NCBI RefSeq assembly: GCF_023502205.1
Contig: NZ_JAMFLG010000001.1
Coordinates: 124,001-188,000, forward strand
Direction: 5' to 3'
Length of the DNA stretch: 64,000 bases
Source: Aquiflexum sp. TKW24L
GTDB taxonomy: Bacteria; Bacteroidota; Bacteroidia; Cytophagales; Cyclobacteriaceae
A program made the position numbers and the translations under genes. Each line of letters opens with the position of its first letter. Position 1 is the first letter of the stretch. The notes beneath the pieces were generated by a model, which saw only the letters and a program-made list of their open reading frames with translations, did no database searches and was not told the DNA's origin. Of the stretch, positions 36,265-45,763 are shown one piece after another.

Positions 36265-38733
36265 CTATTCCGACTTAAGCGAATTGACGGGATTATCAGA
36301 TGCTGCTCTCCATGATTGGATGGCAATGGTCAGCCAAGCTATCAATATTGCAACTGTGGCAGTGAGCAAGAAAAACCCAACCTGCATCTGTACTTTATTT
36401 GCAAACTGCTCCAGCCAAGTACCCATGATATAATACCCAATCGGCAAAGCCAAAATAATGGCGACAATGACCGGCTTGAGGAAATCTTTGGTCAATTGGT
36501 GGACAATGGAAAAGGAACTTGCCCCCATCACTTTTCGGATTCCGATTTCCTTCCGCCTTCCCTCTGCCATAAAGATGGACAAACCAAGCAAACCCAAACT
36601 TGAAATCAACAAAGTCAATAAAGCGAACAATCCCAACAAGTTGCTCAGTCTTGTTTCCCTGTCGTATTGCTTGACAAGTCTATCTTCCAATAGCGAATAC
36701 TCAAATGGGATTGAGGGATTGATTTCTTTCCATTTGGAAGACAAGGCCTGCGTCACTTGAGGAATGTCCTCGCTGTTGATTTTGACCAAAAGGTGCGAAC
36801 TGTTATCGGAAATCCCGTTTTGAACTGGCGAGTAGATGGTTGGCTGTATCGCAAACCGCAGGTCGGAGGTTTGATAATCTTTGACCACACCGACGACATT
36901 GCCATGAAAATCCATAAAACGTTCACCGTTTTCTTCTGTGAATACTTCTATCGGTTTTCCGAGGCTTTCTTCAGGAGAGAGGCCCATCATTTTGGCAAGT
37001 GATTCGTTGATGATGAATCCACCGTTTCGGACAGCGGGAAAAATTTCCCTCATTTTGAAAGCATCGCCTTTGTCGTTGAATTCAGTAGAAAATTCCCTTC
37101 CGGCGACCATCGGTACACTAATGGTTTCAAAATAATTGAAGTCTATATACTGTTGGTTGATCCAATTTTGTCCATTCGGGTTTTGACCTTCATAGGAAAT
37201 TTGAGGTCCCCAACCTGCATCCACTCCGGGACGGGCACTTGAACCCAAGACATTTTCAACAAATGAAAACTGTTTGTAGGCATTGGTGAGACTTTCCCGA
37301 TTTGACCGAGATACTTCCCCCATTGATATAGCAAGGATGTTTTCTCTATCAAAACCCAAATCAGCTTTGCGCATATATGATTGTTGGAAATAGGCCACAG
37401 TCGCGCAAAACACCAAGATTCCGGACATTACAAACTGCAGCACAACCAAGCTTTGTCTCAAGGCACTCTTATTGGACTGAAAAGTAGTTCCCTTCAAAAT
37501 CAGATTTGGCTTCAATCCTGAAAGGTACAGTGCCGGAAAAAACCCGGACAAAAATGTGGAAACCGCCAAAGTCACAACAAGGAATAACCAAACTTGCCCA
37601 TCGGCAAAAAGATTGAAAGGAATTTCTTGTTGTAGCAATCCGGAGAACACCGGCAACAAAATCTCAACGAGGATCAATGCAAAAACCATTGCGAAAACAT
37701 TGACGAGGAATGATTCGGTAAAGAACTGCAGGACCAATTGTGATTTTTTGGCGCCTGTCACTTTCCTGATTCCAATTTCCTTCATCCGCTTGATGGCTCG
37801 GGCAGTAGAAAGGTTTATAAAATTGATACAGGCCAAAATCAAGATAAAAATTCCGATGCTTAAGAAAATGTAAACAGTGGACTTGGGTGTGCTAGGGCTC
37901 AATTCACTTTGATAGGTATTGTCCAAATGGATGTCCGTGATAGGCTGTAAAAACGGGATATACTTTTTGGCTTCCTCCTCTGATCTCGCTTTTTTTGAGG
38001 CTTCCATGGTGCCGCTGTTGACAAAATGGACATCCGAAGGGTCTTTCAATTTGACGTAAGTGTAACAAAATGGCCACCAAAAACTCCCGAATTCGGCGGT
38101 CAAGGGAAAGCTTTCTGTGGCTTTGAAGGAATTGAGGGACGTGATAAAATCAAAGTCTAGGTGGGTATTTGAAGGCAAATCTTTCAATACCCCCTTGACT
38201 ACAAACTCGAAATCTCCTGTAGAAACCAAACTTTTCCCAATCGGATCTTCCTCTCCAAAGTATTTTTTGGCCATGGATTCCGTCAACAAAATCTGAAAAG
38301 GATCATCCAAAACCCCGGTTGTAGTCCCGCTTAGCAATGGAAAATCAAACACCTCAAAAAAACCTTCATCAGCAAAAGTAAATTTCTCTTCTCTAAAACT
38401 TTCTCCTTGATTTGGCCCATCGGCAGGTCTGAGGTAGGTACTGGTACGGTGGATCCTGACTGCACTTTCTACCTGGTCAAATTCCTTCACCATCATTGGG
38501 GCAACTGCACCCCCTGTCCATGCCCATTTTTGGTTGCCATCCACCCTCTGGGCAACTCTGAAAGTCCTGTCAGAATTGGTATGAAAATGGTCATAACTCA
38601 ATTCCTGCCTGACAAAGGCCAATAATATCAGGCAACACGCCAAACCCATCGCCAAACCAAAAATGTTGATGGCAGAAAAAGATTTTTGCCTTTTGATATT
38701 TCTCCAGGCGGTTAAGAAGTAGTTTTTGATCAT
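36265..38733 (-). CDS. FtsX/MacB-type ABC permease (permease 6)
   Basis: 822 residues from ATG 38731-38733 (MIKNYFLTAWRNIKRQKSFS), chosen because all siblings begin M-x-x-N/S; an ATG six bases upstream is also possible. Helix 1 GLAMGLACCLILLAFVRQEL, then SYDHFHTNSDRTFR. Coupling segments EIGIRKVTGA and EIGIRKVMGA; tail NPVNSLKSE. It is the longest of the eight, with extra residues in periplasmic domain 1 (TMEASKKARSEEEAKKY at about 225-245) and in domain 2. The gene body is bracketed by two related AT-rich repeat blocks. Confidence 0.93.
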   Translation of the reverse strand: MIKNYFLTAWRNIKRQKSFSAINIFGLAMGLACCLILLAFVRQELSYDHFHTNSDRTFRVAQRVDGNQKWAWTGGAVAPMMVKEFDQVESAVRIHRTSTYLRPADGPNQGESFREEKFTFADEGFFEVFDFPLLSGTTTGVLDDPFQILLTESMAKKYFGEEDPIGKSLVSTGDFEFVVKGVLKDLPSNTHLDFDFITSLNSFKATESFPLTAEFGSFWWPFCYTYVKLKDPSDVHFVNSGTMEASKKARSEEEAKKYIPFLQPITDIHLDNTYQSELSPSTPKSTVYIFLSIGIFILILACINFINLSTARAIKRMKEIGIRKVTGAKKSQLVLQFFTESFLVNVFAMVFALILVEILLPVFSGLLQQEIPFNLFADGQVWLFLVVTLAVSTFLSGFFPALYLSGLKPNLILKGTTFQSNKSALRQSLVVLQFVMSGILVFCATVAYFQQSYMRKADLGFDRENILAISMGEVSRSNRESLTNAYKQFSFVENVLGSSARPGVDAGWGPQISYEGQNPNGQNWINQQYIDFNYFETISVPMVAGREFSTEFNDKGDAFKMREIFPAVRNGGFIINESLAKMMGLSPEESLGKPIEVFTEENGERFMDFHGNVVGVVKDYQTSDLRFAIQPTIYSPVQNGISDNSSHLLVKINSEDIPQVTQALSSKWKEINPSIPFEYSLLEDRLVKQYDRETRLSNLLGLFALLTLLISSLGLLGLSIFMAEGRRKEIGIRKVMGASSFSIVHQLTKDFLKPVIVAIILALPIGYYIMGTWLEQFANKVQMQVGFFLLTATVAILIAWLTIAIQSWRAASDNPVNSLKSE

Positions 38734-38762
38734 GTTCATTTGGTTAATGGTTATTGGCTAAT

Positions 38763-38975
38763 TGAAATATGGTAGAAATAGATAGAAATAAATGGAAATA
38801 TTCTTTTAATTGATATTTGTGGATATTGGATATTGGTGGATATTAATTCCCAAAATAACCGTGATTTTGGGAAATTATATCGACGAGGACATTATTTCAA
38901 TTTATTTCACGCAGCGTATTTCAACCATATTTCACAAAGTATATTTCAATTTATATCGCGCAGCACATTTATCCT
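38763..38975. repeat. Right copy of repeat flanking permease 6
   Basis: Carries GATATTGGATATTGGTGGAT and CGCGCAGCACATTT-like units matching the block at 36077-36264. It lies between the promoter and the permease 6 start, so it forms most of a long leader. Confidence 0.7.
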
Positions 38976-38991
38976 ATCCATTGATATGCCA
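38976..38991 (-). promoter_or_regulatory. Sigma-54-type -24/-12 element for permease 6
   Basis: On the minus strand TGGCATATCAATGGAT: -24 is consensus, -12 is GA after ten bases. The weakest of the six, but the dyad is exactly 73 bp upstream. Confidence 0.5.
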
Positions 38992-39051
38992 GTACAAAAC
39001 CTCAAAAATTCATCAAATATGGGCAGTTTGGTTAAAGTGTGCTTTGATACC

Positions 39052-39077
39052 CGAACAAGTTTGTTCGGGAGCGGACG
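39052..39077. promoter_or_regulatory. Activator-type dyad upstream of permease 6
   Basis: Half-sites CGAACA, TGTTCG and CGGACG at 4-base spacing, near-identical to the 13755 site. Confidence 0.65.
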
Positions 39078-39242
39078 AATGTAATAATCAACTGATTCCC
39101 AATCAATACACTTTGATATAGCCTTTATATTTCATCTAAAAAGGAAATAAGAAATTAATCAGATCTGTAACATTCAGTAAAAATTTGCATCATATTTCAA
39201 GGGCATTGGTAAACCTAAACGACCCTTTGTAAAAAGCAAAAT

Positions 39243-39872
39243 ATGGAAAAAATTAAGAATAATTTTTTGGCACAAATTGTCATTATATATACCAGATATT
39301 TATTGGGAGGTGGATTTGTATTTGCCAGTCTGATCAAAATCAAGGGATTAAGGTTTACCACTGAAAGCGGTGAAAATGAAGCTTTCGGGACAGCTTTTCA
39401 CTTTTTTGAAACCATGTATAAAACAGGAATTTATTGGCAGTTTATTGGTTGGGGACAGCTGATTGCCGGAATGCTGCTGATGACACAGCGATACGCCAAA
39501 TTGGGTGCAGTCGTAAATTTCCCGATTATCCTCAATGTCTTTGTGATCACAATTTCCATGGATTTCAATTACACCCCCGTCATCACAGGCATGATGTTGT
39601 TTGCCAATACAATTTTACTGATCTGGCATTGGAATGAATTAAGGTTTTTGGTCAATCTTCCCATAATTCTTGACAGACCAAACAGGCTAGAAAACCAAAA
39701 GTCATGGGAGATCACAGGATGGGTTTTGTTTCTTTTTACAGCCGGATATAGGCTTTTTACAGACAGGTATGATCCCGTATTCTGGTTTGGAATCTGTGCT
39801 TTGATCGGATTGGGAGGATTGGTTTTGGGATTGAAAAAAGTGGCTATCTCTACATTATGGAAAAAGTTATAA
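39243..39872 (+). CDS. DoxX-like membrane protein
   Basis: 209 residues with four or five hydrophobic helices. TRYLLGGGFVFASLIKIKGLRF (about 17-38) is the DoxX-type first helix; WGQLIAGMLLMTQRYAKLGAVV and the later ANTILLIWHWNELRFL match the family layout. A C-terminal pair of helices (about 155-200) extends it. DoxX proteins sit in the inner membrane and are loosely linked to redox or sulfur metabolism; no specific role can be given. It overlaps the small gene that follows by 16 bases. Confidence 0.8.
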   Translation: MEKIKNNFLAQIVIIYTRYLLGGGFVFASLIKIKGLRFTTESGENEAFGTAFHFFETMYKTGIYWQFIGWGQLIAGMLLMTQRYAKLGAVVNFPIILNVFVITISMDFNYTPVITGMMLFANTILLIWHWNELRFLVNLPIILDRPNRLENQKSWEITGWVLFLFTAGYRLFTDRYDPVFWFGICALIGLGGLVLGLKKVAISTLWKKL

Positions 39873-40036
39873 AAATAACCACTTTCGAAAATAGTACTTC
39901 CGATTTCTTGTATTGGTTCCAAAATAGTCCAAAGGAGAGGCATGAAGCAATTGAATTTTTAAGAGAGCAATTCATGAGATTTAATAACAATGCTGAGCAA
40001 AGACTTCAGAGAGTTTGTACAATTATAAATAGGTAA
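39857..40036 (+). CDS. Small antitoxin-like protein, orphan
   Basis: 59 residues (MEKVIKITTFENSTSDFLYW... to ...RVCTIINR). The pattern D/F-x-YW then R-x-E-A-I-E-F-L-R, ending with Q-R-L-Q-R-V-x-x-I-I, is that of small proteins usually encoded just before a nucleotidyltransferase (AbiEii-like) toxin. No toxin gene follows; the next gene is convergent after a terminator. It starts inside the end of the DoxX gene. Recognition is by memory of the family pattern, so moderate confidence. Confidence 0.6.
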   Translation: MEKVIKITTFENSTSDFLYWFQNSPKERHEAIEFLREQFMRFNNNAEQRLQRVCTIINR

Positions 40037-40065
40037 TGCTTTAAATTGAACAAAAGCCAAAGCAT

Positions 40066-40095
40066 AAAAAAAACCGGAATCCTTCGATCCCGGTG
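40066..40095 (-). terminator. Terminator after SnoaL-like lipoprotein gene
   Basis: On the minus strand ACCGGGATC-GAAG-GATTCCGGT (stem with one mismatch) followed by T8. It lies 34 bases after the stop of the 40129 gene. Confidence 0.85.
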
Positions 40096-40128
40096 TTCAT
40101 TTTTCTAAATGGGAAGCTTAGTAAACCT

Positions 40129-40644
40129 TTATGGTAGTCTATCTGCAGCCGCTTTCTGGGAAGCTTCATATTCCATAAAGGCGATGACATAGGGAGAATT
40201 GTCCCAATAACCATGTTCGGAGACGATTTTGCCTTCCACAAATCTAAATGTAGAGTGAACCGGGGTTTCGAAAACTTGACCTGTTACAGCCATGGTTCCT
40301 TTCCAAGTTCCCCAGACATTTACCCAAGTTTCACCTTGGTCAGTGGTGACCATTTCAATCGCATCTTCGCCTATTTCGAGGGTAGAACCTGTAAATGTGC
40401 CCACTTCTTCTTTTTGCCGGGAAATCATTTCATCAACGGTAATTGGATTTGATTCAGGTGTGTTTTGATAAATCTTTGCTGAATCTGCATAATATTGTCT
40501 TTGTCCTTCTACGTCCGCTTTGTTGTACAAGTCAAAAACTGCTTTTACTGCGTCAATTTCAGGGGACTGCATGGTGTAATTCTGTTTTTGGGAACAAGAA
40601 AACAACATGGCGCACGATCCGAGGATAAACATTGCTTTTTTCAT
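40129..40644 (-). CDS. Lipoprotein with SnoaL/NTF2-like domain
   Basis: 171 residues. The signal sequence ends in the lipobox LFSC (Cys17), so the mature protein is lipid-anchored. The remainder has the cone-shaped NTF2-like pattern: a helical start (PEIDAVKAVFDLYNKADVEGQRQYY), DSAKIY, then strands ending VHSTFRFVEGKIVSEHGYWDNS. Ligand or enzymatic role unknown. Confidence 0.85.
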   Translation of the reverse strand: MKKAMFILGSCAMLFSCSQKQNYTMQSPEIDAVKAVFDLYNKADVEGQRQYYADSAKIYQNTPESNPITVDEMISRQKEEVGTFTGSTLEIGEDAIEMVTTDQGETWVNVWGTWKGTMAVTGQVFETPVHSTFRFVEGKIVSEHGYWDNSPYVIAFMEYEASQKAAADRLP

Positions 40645-40976
40645 AGTGATATTAGATTGGGTTGGTGGATTTTAAATTGGTAAAAGTTAAACAAATTGTA
40701 TGAAAAAACAAGTTCAACTAGCTGAATTTAAGCGTTTTAAAAAGCATTTACAGTTGATATAAATAAAAAAAAGTAGAGTCTCCCCTACTTTTCTAAACCA
40801 AACAAACAAAAATTATTTATATGAGCGTTAGATACCATAAAAATATTAAGGCAAAATAATACACAGTTGGAGACTGATCTATCCGGTCCATCTGACTTCC
40901 GACTTCCAACCCGCTTGATGTGGAATATTGGGTTGCCGGCCCAAAAGCTCATATCCATGATAGCATTCATTCCTAA
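40645..40976. other. Intergenic region with bidirectional hairpin
   Basis: 40768-40792 holds AAAGTAG pairing with CTACTTT, flanked by A and T runs, which may terminate transcripts. 40890-40915 has the GACTTCCGACTTCC spacer phrase. No gene is seen. Confidence 0.45.
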
Positions 40977-43346
40977 TTATTCACTCTTTAATGTGCTCGC
41001 CGGATTCACTTGTGCCGCTTTGAGTGCCTGCAAAGTCACCGTGAGGTAGGCGATGGACAATATCACCCCGGCAGCCAAAGGAATAAACCACCACTCAAAA
41101 TCGATCTTGTAGGCATAGCCCGAAAGCCAATCCTGCATGACCCAATACCCTACCGCCGATCCCACCGCAATCGCAAAAGCCACAATGGTGATGAACTCCC
41201 TGTTGATCACATGGAGAATAGAGGCTGTGGATGCGCCCAAAACTTTTCGGATGCCGATTTCCTTGGTCTTTTGCTCTGCGACATGTGCAGACAGTCCGAA
41301 CAATCCCAAGCATGAAATCAGTACGGTCAGGATGCTGAAGTACTTAGCCAAATCCCTGATTCTCAAATCTTCATTGTACATTTTGGCATAATTTTCATCC
41401 ATAAAAGTGTACTGAAATGGAAAATCAGGATTAAGCTTTTCGGATACTGTTTTGATACCGGCAATGGCATGTTGAATCTCATCTGTCCTTATTCTTATAA
41501 ATGCAGTGGAAGCAAAAGACTTGTCAAGAAGAATGACGACAGGTTCCATGTTTTGATGGAAACTCTGAAAATGAAAATCCTCTACCACCCCTGTGATATT
41601 GCGCTCCTCTCCCCACATATTGAAAGAAACTGCATCCGGGTTGTCCTGCGTGATCAACTCGTAAGCCCTCCTGTTGATGATCGCTCCCTGTACGGAATCC
41701 GCTCCTTTGGCAGGATTGAAATCTTCTCCTTGGATCAATTTCATTCCAGTGGTTTCCAAGAAGTCATAATCCACCCTCATGATTTCAAATAAGGCGGTGA
41801 AAGCAGGATCTTTCCCTTCCCAACTCACATCTCCGGTGTTTGAATTCCTTCCCAAAAGGCCATGGGTGGACCTGGATATGGATTGAACATCAGAGTTTTG
41901 TGCCAAACGGTTTTTGAAAACATCATAATTTTCCATCAATTTACCTTCCAAAGGAAGAACCAAAAGCTGCTCTTTGTCATAACCCAAATCCTGGTTTAAA
42001 GCAAAACCAATTTGTTGGTAAACCACCACCGTAGAGACAATCAGGATCGTAGCCAAGGTAAACTGGAAAAGGACGAGGCCTTTTCTTGCAAAAGCAATCC
42101 CTTTGCCTGACTTGGTTTGGGTTCTGAAGACGGAAACTACCTTGGTGGCGGAGAGATAAAATGCCGGGTAACTGCCTGCCACCGTTCCCGTGAAAAGAAT
42201 GACAGCCAAAAATTGTAACCAAAAATAACCATCAGCATAAGGCACATTGATCGATTTTCCTGTCAGTCCATTGAATACTGGTAAGGTCAATTCCACAAGC
42301 AACAATGCCAAAATGGATGAAAATACCGTTATCAAAAGCGATTCGCTCAAAAACTGATAAACCAATGCCACCTTATCCGCTCCAACCACTTTTCTAACAC
42401 CGACTTCCTTCGCCCTTTTCTGGGATTTGGCAGTAGACAGATTCATGAAATTGATACAGGCGATCAGCAACACAAACAGGCCAATAACTGCAAACAACTT
42501 CACATACTCTATTCTACCTCCTTGCTGGATGCCGTCTTTAAATTTGCCATGCAGGTAAAGTTCCTTTTGAGGATAGGCAAATAGTTTGACATTACTTCCC
42601 TCATTTCTCTCAACGATAAAATTTTCAAGATTGGCTGAAAAAGCTTTCCAATCAGATTCTTTATTCAGTTTGACAATCGTGCTTGGACCATTGTTGCCCC
42701 ACTCACTCAACCATGAATTGAATGGTTTTTCAAACATAAACTGAAATGGAAGAATATATTCAAAATCTGCCAAACTGGAGTTTGGCGGTGTTTCCAATAC
42801 CCCTTGAACAATAAATGACGCCTCACTTCCCGATTCTTTCATCAGGACAGTTTCTCCAATGACATCTGTTTTGCTAAAGAGTTTGATCGCCGCATTTCTG
42901 GTCAGGACAATGTGGCTTTTTTCTGCAAGGGCTTTATCCCTATCTCCATGAATCATGTCAAATTGGAGGATATGCAAATAATCTTCACCTGCATAAAAAC
43001 CATTCAATTTGATTTTGGTATCGCCGTTTACAAAAAGGTTGTTTTCATTCCATGTGTAAATCGCTGACCTTTCTACTTCCGGATAGACGTTTTTTAGTTC
43101 TTTGAACAATATACCCGGCGTCGAGGTAGTAGTAAAAATATCCGGGCCGTACTTTTGATGCTCCATGATCTGATACACCTGATCAATATCTGCAAAGTTC
43201 CGGTTCATATTCAGTTCCGACTGAACCCAAAGTCCAATCAAAATGGCTGCCCAAAGTCCGAGTGCAAGCCCGAAAAGGTTGATGAAGAAAGTCAGCTTAT
43301 GCCTTGCAAAGCCTCGGAATGCAATTTTAAGATAGTTGGTAAACAT
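40977..43346 (-). CDS. FtsX/MacB-type ABC permease (permease 7)
   Basis: 789 residues, start MFTNYLKIAFRGFARHKLTF, helix 1 INLFGLALGLWAAILIGLWV, then QSELNMNRNFADIDQVY. Coupling segments EVGVRKVVGA and EIGIRKVLGA; tail NPASTLKSE. Its N-terminus and overall length are closest to permease 8, whose stop lies 56 bases upstream, so the two look like a tandem duplication at the end of the adaptor-ATPase operon. With two permeases, an ATPase and an adaptor, this operon is complete enough to form an inner-membrane complex. Confidence 0.94.
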   Translation of the reverse strand: MFTNYLKIAFRGFARHKLTFFINLFGLALGLWAAILIGLWVQSELNMNRNFADIDQVYQIMEHQKYGPDIFTTTSTPGILFKELKNVYPEVERSAIYTWNENNLFVNGDTKIKLNGFYAGEDYLHILQFDMIHGDRDKALAEKSHIVLTRNAAIKLFSKTDVIGETVLMKESGSEASFIVQGVLETPPNSSLADFEYILPFQFMFEKPFNSWLSEWGNNGPSTIVKLNKESDWKAFSANLENFIVERNEGSNVKLFAYPQKELYLHGKFKDGIQQGGRIEYVKLFAVIGLFVLLIACINFMNLSTAKSQKRAKEVGVRKVVGADKVALVYQFLSESLLITVFSSILALLLVELTLPVFNGLTGKSINVPYADGYFWLQFLAVILFTGTVAGSYPAFYLSATKVVSVFRTQTKSGKGIAFARKGLVLFQFTLATILIVSTVVVYQQIGFALNQDLGYDKEQLLVLPLEGKLMENYDVFKNRLAQNSDVQSISRSTHGLLGRNSNTGDVSWEGKDPAFTALFEIMRVDYDFLETTGMKLIQGEDFNPAKGADSVQGAIINRRAYELITQDNPDAVSFNMWGEERNITGVVEDFHFQSFHQNMEPVVILLDKSFASTAFIRIRTDEIQHAIAGIKTVSEKLNPDFPFQYTFMDENYAKMYNEDLRIRDLAKYFSILTVLISCLGLFGLSAHVAEQKTKEIGIRKVLGASTASILHVINREFITIVAFAIAVGSAVGYWVMQDWLSGYAYKIDFEWWFIPLAAGVILSIAYLTVTLQALKAAQVNPASTLKSE

Positions 43347-43402
43347 AGTGGTTGTGGTTTATGTGGATTTTATTCATCTGCGTGATAGACGCAGAGTTTA
43401 TG

Positions 43403-45763
43403 TCATTCAGAACTTAAGGAATTTACCGGATTTGCAGCTGCGGCTTTAAATGCTTGAAAACTGACTGTAACCATAGCAATGACCAAGAGACCAATTGCCG
43501 ATGCACTAAATAGCCACCAACTCAGGGTGGTTTTATAAGCATAACCCGCGAGCCAAGCATTGGAAAGATACCATCCCAAAGGAATCATGATCAATATGGC
43601 TACCACCACCAAAAGCATAAAATCCTTGACAATCATGGCTAAAATTTGGCTGACCGATGCGCCTAGCACTTTCCTTACTCCTATTTCTTTTTTGCGGTTT
43701 TCTACTGTAAAGGCTGCAAGACCAAATAATCCCAAACAGGAAAGGAAAATAGCTACCAATCCAAAATACCTGGCGAGTTTGGAAATCCGTTGTTCCTGAA
43801 GGTATAAGGACTGAAAATCTTCATCCATAAAACTGTAATCCATCTTGTGTGCATGGAGATCCTCAAACATTCCGAAGACAGAAGCAATGGTTTCTAACTG
43901 ATTTTCAGGATTGATTCGGATGACTATTTTTTGGGCAAAAGCCTTGTCGAATTTAAGAAAGGCTGGTTTCACCTTTTCTTTCAATGATTCAAAATGGAAA
44001 TCTTTCAATACCCCGATAACCTCCATGTCATTCCCCCAAAGGTTGACCGTGGCGCCAATGGGATCTTCCAATCCGATTACCTTTATCGCCTCCTCATTGA
44101 GGATGATTTTGGAACTTTCATCACCAAAATCCCTTGAAAAAGGCCTTCCTTCCACGATTTCAAAATCCATGGTCTCGATCAAATCCATGTTGACCGTAAT
44201 GTTTTCAAATTTGACCTGCTCCTCGGAATCTTTTCCTTCCCAACTCAGCCCAATGGTGGAGCTCATCAAACCGACAAGAGGATGGGATAAACTTGAGGCA
44301 TTTTCCACACCGGGAATCCCTTTTACCTGATTCAAGAACGATTCAAGTTGGATATCTGAAAGAGAGGAAGAATTGATCTGAAGGAGGTGGGATTGGTTAT
44401 AGCCAAGATTTTGGTTTTGGATATAGGCCATCTGCCGGCCTATCACTGATATCCCAATGATCAAAAGTAGGGAAATGGAAAACTGGAAAACCACCAAACC
44501 TTTTCGGGCCAACAGCTCCCCAAAACTCCCCTTGAGGTTGCTTTTGAGGATTTGGATCGGTCTGAACTTTGATAAATAAACTGAGGGATAAATCCCCGCA
44601 AGCAAACCTGTAAATGCCCAAATCAAAACCAAAATCAAAACTTCAAAAATTGTCAGGTTGAGGTGGAGTTCTTTGAGGGTAACCTGATTGAAAAACGGCT
44701 GTAATACCGCAGCCAAAACCAATGCCAGCACCATGGCAAAAAAGGTAAGCAGCATCGATTCGACCATAAACTGGCTAAACAAACCGCCACGGCTGGCACC
44801 CATCGACTTTTTGACTCCGATCTCTTTGATTCTATTCATGGACCTTGCGGTGGTCAGATTCATAAAATTGATACAGGCGATCAAGAGAATGAAAAAGGCT
44901 ATTGCCGAAAAAATCCACACATAATTGATCCTACCTCCTACTACCTTCCCATCTTCATATGACCCATAGAGGTAATTATCTTCAAAAGCCTGGATAAAGG
45001 GAGTTACATTGCTCTCTGCTTTTTTATCTTTTATAAAGTTTTTGATCTGGGCATTGAATGACTCTATATCCGTTCCTTCCCTCAGCAACAAAAACGTTCC
45101 TGCATTGAAATTATCCCAATGGGCTCCGTCTCCAAGCATTTTTTTGAAAAAAGGAAAAGACAACAAAAATTCAGGTTTGCCTACATCCAATGAACCAAAA
45201 TCTCTATACACTCCCCTGACAATGACATCGTTCCCGAACTCAAATACAGACCATTTCAAACTTTTTCCAATGGATTCTTTTGGCGATCCGAAAATTCTGA
45301 TGGCGGTTGATTCTGACAAAACCACTGAATTGATGTCGGCAAGAGCTTGCGATTTATCCCCTTCCAAAAAGTCGATACTGAACATTTCCAGGTATTCCTG
45401 ATCGACAAAAAACCCATCTGCAACCTGTGATTCCTTCCCATTATCAAAAGAAACACCTGTGATATAGGGTGAAATCGCCGCCGCCATTTCCACTTGAGAG
45501 AGTTCAGCTTCCATGGCTTCGGCCATTTCAGCAGGCGTGATTTCTATAGTAACTACTCCTGTTGAATTGTCATGGTTGGTAAATACAGTATAAATCCTAT
45601 CTCCAAGCGCATGGTACCTGTTGATGCTCAATTCATCCTTGACCCACATCATGATCAAAATCACGGTGGTCAAACCCAAAGTAAGCCCAAACAAATTGAT
45701 CAAAAATGTCATTCTATGCTTTTTGAAGCTCCTTAATGCGATTTTGAGATAGTTGTTGGGCAT
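43403..45763 (-). CDS. FtsX/MacB-type ABC permease (permease 8)
   Basis: 786 residues, start MPNNYLKIALRSFKKHRMTF, helix 1 INLFGLTLGLTTVILIMMWV followed by KDELSINRYHALGDRIY. Coupling segments EIGVKKSMGA (Arg replaced by Lys before K-M-G-A) and EIGVRKVLGA; tail NPVNSLSSE. It is the first permease after the ATPase gene at 46061, separated by about 300 bases of low-complexity spacer. Pairing with that ATPase is the most direct assignment in the whole cluster. Confidence 0.94.
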   Translation of the reverse strand: MPNNYLKIALRSFKKHRMTFLINLFGLTLGLTTVILIMMWVKDELSINRYHALGDRIYTVFTNHDNSTGVVTIEITPAEMAEAMEAELSQVEMAAAISPYITGVSFDNGKESQVADGFFVDQEYLEMFSIDFLEGDKSQALADINSVVLSESTAIRIFGSPKESIGKSLKWSVFEFGNDVIVRGVYRDFGSLDVGKPEFLLSFPFFKKMLGDGAHWDNFNAGTFLLLREGTDIESFNAQIKNFIKDKKAESNVTPFIQAFEDNYLYGSYEDGKVVGGRINYVWIFSAIAFFILLIACINFMNLTTARSMNRIKEIGVKKSMGASRGGLFSQFMVESMLLTFFAMVLALVLAAVLQPFFNQVTLKELHLNLTIFEVLILVLIWAFTGLLAGIYPSVYLSKFRPIQILKSNLKGSFGELLARKGLVVFQFSISLLLIIGISVIGRQMAYIQNQNLGYNQSHLLQINSSSLSDIQLESFLNQVKGIPGVENASSLSHPLVGLMSSTIGLSWEGKDSEEQVKFENITVNMDLIETMDFEIVEGRPFSRDFGDESSKIILNEEAIKVIGLEDPIGATVNLWGNDMEVIGVLKDFHFESLKEKVKPAFLKFDKAFAQKIVIRINPENQLETIASVFGMFEDLHAHKMDYSFMDEDFQSLYLQEQRISKLARYFGLVAIFLSCLGLFGLAAFTVENRKKEIGVRKVLGASVSQILAMIVKDFMLLVVVAILIMIPLGWYLSNAWLAGYAYKTTLSWWLFSASAIGLLVIAMVTVSFQAFKAAAANPVNSLSSE

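Noticed and set aside
36077-38975. Transposon carrying permease 6
   Set aside because: No transposase or terminal inverted repeats are present; only related flanking repeats are seen, so this is left as a finding.
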